This document shows, one piece after another, positions 5,966 through 9,746 of a stretch of 9,746 nt of DNA (within the stretch, counting starts at the first letter, position 1; each line of letters starts with the position of its first letter). The DNA comes from JBAWXE01 sp037144255. Its GTDB lineage: Bacteria > Bacteroidota > Bacteroidia > Chitinophagales > Chitinophagaceae. The translations under genes and the position numbers were made by a program. Under the pieces are notes generated by a model. It saw only the letters and a list, made by a program, of their open reading frames with translations. It was not told where the DNA came from and searched no databases. The stretch lies in assembly GCA_037144255.1 (NCBI GenBank), contig JBAWXE010000101.1, forward strand, positions 1-9,746, given 5' to 3'.

Positions 5966-5998
5966 CAAAGATACGAAATCAAGGACCCTCAATCCAAA
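5966..5998 (-). promoter_or_regulatory. Complete Bacteroidota promoter reading toward the hydrolase
   Basis: On the minus strand, TTTG (plus 5995-5998) is followed after 21 bp by TATCTTTG (plus 5966-5973). Both elements and the spacing fit the Bacteroidota TTTG / TAnnTTTG consensus, which makes this the best promoter in the window. Transcription should start near 5959, about 250 nt upstream of the hydrolase ATG. The leader would contain the inverted repeat and the whole TGCA array. Confidence 0.6.
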
Positions 5999-6123
5999 AG
6001 AAAATATCCACACTTTTGAAGTAAATACTAAATATTACCATGAGAAATATTAGTGATATAGAAAAACTATATAGAGATAAATAACTTTAAAGAAACTAAA
6101 AGAATGTATATTTTGTTATTAGC

Positions 6124-6321
6124 ATGAAATATAAAATACAATTGGACGATATATTTATTCCAAGAGCAAATGGAACGGGATGGGATCTTAATTATCATAA
6201 TCCATGGTCGTGGGTAATTGTGGTATTGTTGACAGGCATTATCTATTTCATTTTGAAACCGTTCCTTTCTAATGTCGCATTGTTCATTAAATGTATTGTT
6301 AGAGAAAATAAAACTGATTGA
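6124..6321 (+). CDS. Small single-pass membrane protein of unknown function
   Basis: A 65-codon frame. I do not recognise a family. The first 28 residues are polar, with KYKIQLDDIF and an Asn/Trp-rich stretch. One strongly hydrophobic segment at about 30-47 (WVIVVLLTGIIYFILKPF) follows, then a short second hydrophobic patch (NVALFIKCIV) and a charged tail (RENKTD). It has no cleavable signal and no Shine-Dalgarno. Support comes from position: it starts after a long gene-free stretch and ends 18 bp before the Crp/Fnr regulator on the same strand, as expected of a first gene in an operon. A spurious frame remains possible because of its short length. Confidence 0.5.
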   Translation: MKYKIQLDDIFIPRANGTGWDLNYHNPWSWVIVVLLTGIIYFILKPFLSNVALFIKCIVRENKTD

Positions 6322-6339
6322 ATAATCTAATGTTCATAT

Positions 6340-6924
6340 ATGACAGAATCCATTCAATTAAGAAATGCTATAAGCAGGTTTGTGAAACTGAGTGATGAGG
6401 AGTGGCTTATGCTGGAGCCTTATCTGGAATTGAGACAAATACAGAAGCAAACAAACTTTGCAGTGGAAGGAAAGAAGGCGAACGAGATAGGCTATTTGCT
6501 GGAAGGGAATATGCGGCATTATTATACACGAGATGGGGAGGAAAAAACGACTTACTTCTATTTTGAAGGGCATTTTGTAAGTGCCTATATCAGTTGTATA
6601 ACAGGAAAGGCATCTAAACTGACCATAGAGGCCATGACAAACTGTAAGATGCTGGTATTCAAATATAAGGAACTACAAAATCTGTATGAGTTATCGCATA
6701 CATGGGAGCGTTTCGGCAGGTTGATAGCAGAGTATCTGGCCATAGGGCTAGAAGAACGCATGACAGGTCTGCTAATGCTAAGCCCGGAGGAACGATATAC
6801 ACAACTGCTGGAAGGCAATAAACAAAAGATAGTAGAACGTATACCACAGCATTATGTTTCCAGCTATCTGGGTATTACCCCTGTAAGCCTGAGCCGTATA
6901 AGAGCCCGGCTGTTGAAAAAATGA
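6340..6924 (+). CDS. Crp/Fnr-family transcriptional regulator
   Basis: 194 residues. The N-terminal cyclic-nucleotide-binding-like beta barrel spans about 18-115 (ANEIGYLLEGNMRHYYTRDG, then FEGHFVSAYIS), the long dimer helix is near 118-146, and the C-terminal winged helix-turn-helix is at about 166-192 (IPQHYVSSYLGITPVSLSRI). The phosphate-binding-cassette signature of true cAMP receptors is not evident, and there is no N-terminal Cys cluster for an FNR-type Fe-S centre, so the ligand is unknown and may be absent. This degenerate type is abundant in Bacteroidota. Recognition helix residues TPVSLSRIR are typical of that group. Its likely neighbours in one transcript are the small membrane protein upstream and the DUF4260 gene 67 bp downstream, which may be its regulatory targets. 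The inverted repeat at 5932-5960 is a possible but unproven operator. Confidence 0.9.
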   Translation: MTESIQLRNAISRFVKLSDEEWLMLEPYLELRQIQKQTNFAVEGKKANEIGYLLEGNMRHYYTRDGEEKTTYFYFEGHFVSAYISCITGKASKLTIEAMTNCKMLVFKYKELQNLYELSHTWERFGRLIAEYLAIGLEERMTGLLMLSPEERYTQLLEGNKQKIVERIPQHYVSSYLGITPVSLSRIRARLLKK

Positions 6925-6991
6925 TTTCTTATCTTTTGTTAAGGAGTGGAACACACTACTTGTAAGAGCTTTGCATCATAAAAAAAGATGT

Positions 6992-7366
6992 ATGAAAAAG
7001 CTGTTACAAGGAGAACAAGTGATGCAACTGATACTAGCCATTGTGGCGCTAAATTACCAAACATTACATTTCTGCTGGTGGCAATGGGTGTTGTTATTCT
7101 TTTCGCCCGATATCAGTATGCTGGGGTACCTTATCAATACTAAAGTGGGTGCTGTATGCTATAATATAGCCCACCATAAAGCTATAGCAGGTGTGTTTAT
7201 CATTATAGGGTTTATGTACCATATGCCTATAGTGCTGTTTGTGGGTATGCTATTATGGGCACATTCTGCATTTGACCGAGTGATGGGATATGGATTGAAA
7301 TATGCAGATTCTTTCGACCATACGCATCTGGGGATGATAGGTAAAAGCAAGAAAACTATTCTGTAG
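6992..7366 (+). CDS. DUF4260 family integral membrane protein
   Basis: 124 residues starting at the ATG at 6992-6994. Three to four membrane segments are visible (about 8-22, 27-46, 63-77, 78-94). Conserved-looking motifs of the DUF4260 family are SPDISMLGYL (38-47), NIAHH (58-62), WAHSAFDRVMGYGLKY (89-104) and HTHLGMIG (110-117). Function is not known; I recognise the family from these motifs only. The frame extends 7 codons upstream to a TTG, but MKKLLQGEQ matches the usual short L-x-x-E opening, so the ATG is preferred. A later ATG at 7022 has AAGGAG 8 bp upstream, the only good Shine-Dalgarno-like site noted, but using it would remove the conserved opening. It ends 7 bp from the rodA stop on the opposite strand. 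Confidence 0.8.
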   Translation: MKKLLQGEQVMQLILAIVALNYQTLHFCWWQWVLLFFSPDISMLGYLINTKVGAVCYNIAHHKAIAGVFIIIGFMYHMPIVLFVGMLLWAHSAFDRVMGYGLKYADSFDHTHLGMIGKSKKTIL

Positions 7367-7373
7367 TACTACC

Positions 7374-8696
7374 CTAGCGTATCATTACCTGCCTATCAGC
7401 ATCCAAACGAATAAGAATGAATATGAGTATACTGAATGAGAGCAATGAGGAGCCACCATAACTGAGCAAAGGTAATGTGATACCAATAACCGGTGCGAGA
7501 CCAATGGTCATGGAAATATTGATAGCAAAGTGAAAGAACAGTATGGATGCCACACAATAACCATATACGCGCGAGAAAGCCGATCGCTGCCGCTCTGCCA
7601 GAAATATGATACGCAGCATGAGTGATATATAAATAGCTATCAGACCGAAACTACCAACAAAGCCAAACTGTTCGCCAATAGCACAGAAGATAAAATCGGT
7701 ATTCTGCTCTGGTACGAATTCGTTCTTGGTAGATGTACCATTGAGGAAACCCTTACCCCAAAAGCCACCTGAACCTATTGCTATCTTAGATTGTTTTACG
7801 TTATACTCTGATGTATTGCCTTTCTTCTCCTCCCCTTCTTGTACATTCTTGTCATATACATCGGGTACATCCATACCGAGTGTAGAATAGATACGCTCTA
7901 TCTGATGGCGGGGCATATGCTTGAATGCAAAAGGCACTAATACCTGAGAAAACAGCATACATGCTACATAGCTGCCAATAAGAATGACCCGCACCATCAG
8001 CTCGCGACGGAAAGCACGACGAATGAGGTAACCAATAAGTATGGCAAGGCCTGTTAGAATGATAAAGAGAGTCATGCGCTGTAACAGCAATGTGGCTAAT
8101 GTTACTGCTACTGCAGAGATACCAATAATGAGTATAGAATTAGGCAAACCCTCGCGATACATAACAAGGAAGAAACAGAAATAAACAAGCGCCAGGCCAG
8201 TTTCGTTCTGTAGAATGATGAGCATGGCGGGCACTAAGGCAATAGCAGCACCCATGATTCGGTGTTTGAGTGTTTTGAAATTGGTATCCGGGCTAGACAG
8301 GAACTTGGCCACTGCCAATGAAGTAAATATCTTACAAACCTCTCCGGGCTGAAAACGCACAGAACCTATGCCCAGCCATGAATGTGAACCCTTGACATTG
8401 ACCCCTACAAAAATAGTAATGGCCAATAGAAAGAGACCAAATGTGTATGATAAAAATGCAATGGAAGAAAAGAACTTACTATCTGTAAATAGGATAACCA
8501 ACCCTATGAACAATGAAATACCCAACCATGTGAGTTGTTTCATATGACTCTTACTCATCATAAAAATAGAAGGATCGGTAGTACGGTACTCTACAGAAAA
8601 TACAGTTGTGATACCTATCACTACCAATGCTAAGTACAGCATAAGAGTCATGCTATCTATCCTGCTTACAAAAGTTTTGCCCGGTATATTACTCAT
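7374..8696 (-). CDS. rodA: Rod-shape-determining peptidoglycan polymerase RodA (SEDS family)
   Basis: A 440-residue multi-pass membrane glycosyltransferase that polymerises lipid II into glycan strands during cell elongation, paired with PBP2. SEDS landmarks are GSHSWLGIGSVRFQPGE (103-119), QNETGLAL (163-170; commonly QPDLGTAL elsewhere), VPEQNTDFIFCAIGE (328-342) with the catalytic-type Asp at D334, and INISMTIGLAPVIGITLPLL (392-411) followed by SYGGSS. Ten or so membrane segments are evident. The large periplasmic loop before the catalytic Asp carries a charged Lys/Glu insert (about 281-299, QEGEEKKGN), then YNVKQSKIAIGSGG. The usual QPSE signature reads QPGE here. RodA rather than FtsW is chosen because mrdA lies 23 bp upstream in the same direction. 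The mreBCD genes commonly found ahead of mrdA would lie beyond the right edge. Confidence 0.94.
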   Translation of the reverse strand: MSNIPGKTFVSRIDSMTLMLYLALVVIGITTVFSVEYRTTDPSIFMMSKSHMKQLTWLGISLFIGLVILFTDSKFFSSIAFLSYTFGLFLLAITIFVGVNVKGSHSWLGIGSVRFQPGEVCKIFTSLAVAKFLSSPDTNFKTLKHRIMGAAIALVPAMLIILQNETGLALVYFCFFLVMYREGLPNSILIIGISAVAVTLATLLLQRMTLFIILTGLAILIGYLIRRAFRRELMVRVILIGSYVACMLFSQVLVPFAFKHMPRHQIERIYSTLGMDVPDVYDKNVQEGEEKKGNTSEYNVKQSKIAIGSGGFWGKGFLNGTSTKNEFVPEQNTDFIFCAIGEQFGFVGSFGLIAIYISLMLRIIFLAERQRSAFSRVYGYCVASILFFHFAINISMTIGLAPVIGITLPLLSYGGSSLLSFSILIFILIRLDADRQVMIR

Positions 8697-8719
8697 GTAT
8701 TGCTACCTGATTTGTTTTG

Positions 8720-9746
8720 TTATTGTTTTCTAATGGCCTTGTTGTACTGATATAATAAATTATGTACAGTAATAGAATCCTGCTCATGTTTCATAGCCAG
8801 ATCGTTCAGTTTCTTTTCTTGCTTTCTCTCATAGTTAGCTTTGTCCTTCAGTCGTTGTGCAGAGTCTATAATGTATACATATCTGGATATCAGATTAGCA
8901 TTCATCATCTTATCTTCTACAGCCTTACGTTTTACAGATACGCTGTCCTTTAGGTATTTCTCCATGATCAAACTGGCAATAGGTGCCGCCCATGTAGCAC
9001 CAAAACCTGCGTTCTCTACTGATACTGCAATGGCAATACGCGGATGCTGACGCGGCGCAAATGCCACGAACATAGAGTGATTGGGGAGTTTGAGTGCTTC
9101 TCCATTCACTACAGCTTTATTTTCTACAGTACCTGTTTTAGCGCAAACTTCTATACCTTCTATTTTAGCACCTACGGCAGTACCACTCTCTACCACATCC
9201 TGCATGGCCTGCGCTATTATATTGAAAGTAGTATCGGGTATATGAGTCACCTTATGAGGCATCAGGTACTTGCGCAGTAATGAATCTTTGGTGTTTCCGC
9301 CTATGGACTTTACAAAGTGAGGTGTATAGTAATAACCATGATTGGCAATCATGCACATACCATTGGCCATTTGTAATGGAGTGAGTGCCAGCTCACCCTG
9401 CCCCATACCAACGAACACGATAGTACATGAATTCCATACACCATTGTAACGAGCATTGTAGTAAGCAGAATCGGGCAAAAGACCACCCTTTTCAAAAGGA
9501 ATATCTATGCCTGTAGGATGACCAAAACCAAAATTATAATAATAGTCATGCCATATCTGCAAGCCTTGTTTCACACTGTTGAATTTGCTATCATCTACAG
9601 TTAGGCGAAAAACATGACTGAAGTAAGAATTGCAAGAGTGTGCCAATGCCAAACGGAAATTGGCAGCATGGCCGGCATCGTGGTGTTCGCAAGCTATAGG
9701 TCTTTTACATGCCATATAGCTACCACGGCATCCATAACCATATGAT
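8720..9746 (-). CDS. mrdA: Penicillin-binding protein 2, C-terminal transpeptidase part (5' end off window)
   Basis: The minus frame is open to the right edge, so the N-terminal membrane anchor, the dimerisation domain and the catalytic SxxK motif are outside the window. The Met codon at 9713-9715 is internal: in-frame residues before it (YGYGCRGSY) continue the family's C-x-G-x-Y...C-x-H segment. Visible class B PBP motifs are SCN (9629-9637, in AHSCNSYF) and KTG (9131-9139, in CAKTGTVEN). GMGQGELALTPLQMAN is the conserved helix between them. After the transpeptidase fold there is a roughly 75-residue Lys/Glu-rich, coiled-coil-like tail ending KAIRKQ. It cross-links the glycan made by RodA, encoded 23 bp downstream, during lateral wall growth; it is a beta-lactam target. 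Confidence 0.93.
   Translation of the reverse strand, partial: SYGYGCRGSYMACKRPIACEHHDAGHAANFRLALAHSCNSYFSHVFRLTVDDSKFNSVKQGLQIWHDYYYNFGFGHPTGIDIPFEKGGLLPDSAYYNARYNGVWNSCTIVFVGMGQGELALTPLQMANGMCMIANHGYYYTPHFVKSIGGNTKDSLLRKYLMPHKVTHIPDTTFNIIAQAMQDVVESGTAVGAKIEGIEVCAKTGTVENKAVVNGEALKLPNHSMFVAFAPRQHPRIAIAVSVENAGFGATWAAPIASLIMEKYLKDSVSVKRKAVEDKMMNANLISRYVYIIDSAQRLKDKANYERKQEKKLNDLAMKHEQDSITVHNLLYQYNKAIRKQ

Larger units (their letters stand above)
5708..6123. other. 416-bp gene-free regulatory region
   Basis: No convincing protein gene fits here. From left to right it holds a -7 box for the hydrolase (5715-5722), the phased TGCA array (5741-5838), a lone extra GTGCATTCTT (5891-5900), an inverted repeat (5932-5960) and a complete minus-strand Bacteroidota promoter (5966-5998). 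After that comes about 120 bp of AT-rich sequence leading to the small plus-strand gene at 6124. For that plus-strand gene no convincing promoter is visible; TAACTTTA at 6082-6089 is only a near-match to a -7 box. Confidence 0.7.

Noticed and set aside
6358..6847. Minus-strand open frames opposite the Crp/Fnr-family gene
   Set aside because: Antisense shadows with no recognisable domains or start context.
6971..6991. TTG start seven codons upstream for the DUF4260 protein
   Set aside because: The ATG at 6992 begins the family-like MKKLLQGEQ opening; the extension is an unconserved HHKKRC stretch.
7363..7372. 10-bp palindrome GTAGTACTAC at the DUF4260/rodA junction
   Set aside because: Has no loop and is too short for a terminator; probably chance, although it spans one stop codon.
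9713..9715. ATG as the start of the PBP2 gene
   Set aside because: The frame remains open upstream with PBP2-like residues, and the essential SxxK motif is missing from this segment.

Overview
The window looks like chromosomal DNA from a member of the Bacteroidota, probably a Chitinophagaceae-like lineage. The clues are the AT-rich sequence, the near absence of Shine-Dalgarno sites, several exact TAnnTTTG boxes (the Bacteroidota -7 element) just upstream of genes, a secreted beta-rich surface protein, an ECF sigma / membrane anti-sigma / Spy-like triad, and a DUF4260 membrane protein. The taxon is inferred from these features, not from a search. Most of the content is housekeeping.

Layout. 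1-519 (minus) is the N-terminal part of a secreted protein that runs off the left edge. 520-752 is a spacer holding a strong hairpin downstream of xerD. 753-1728 carries xerD (minus), then the xerD/aroQ divergent spacer. aroQ (plus, 1729-2169) overlaps the end of fmt (minus, 2149-3063) by 21 bp. A divergent spacer (3064-3178) carries a -7 box for fmt and an ECF-type promoter candidate for the next operon. 3179-4956 (plus) is a three-gene operon: an ECF sigma factor, a single-pass probable anti-sigma protein with three VPxxYF motifs, and a periplasmic Spy/CpxP-like protein. It converges, 4 bp apart, on a metallo-beta-lactamase-fold hydrolase (minus, 4961-5707).

5708-6123 is the most unusual stretch. 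It has nine TGCA motifs at an almost constant 11-bp spacing, alternating between two sub-types (a 22-bp higher-order unit), directly upstream of the hydrolase. Further upstream are an inverted repeat and a textbook Bacteroidota promoter, both oriented toward the hydrolase. 6124-7366 (plus) is a small membrane protein, a Crp/Fnr-family regulator and a DUF4260 protein, likely one transcription unit. It ends 7 bp from rodA (minus, 7374-8696), which lies downstream of mrdA/PBP2 (minus, 8720 to the right edge). Those two form the cell-elongation peptidoglycan synthase pair.

Functional view. xerD serves chromosome dimer resolution, aroQ the shikimate pathway, fmt translation initiation, and mrdA-rodA wall elongation. 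The sigma/anti-sigma/Spy-like set reads as an envelope-stress signalling module. I did not find an obviously new multi-gene system. The best candidate for something undescribed is the helically phased TGCA array with its upstream promoter and hairpin.
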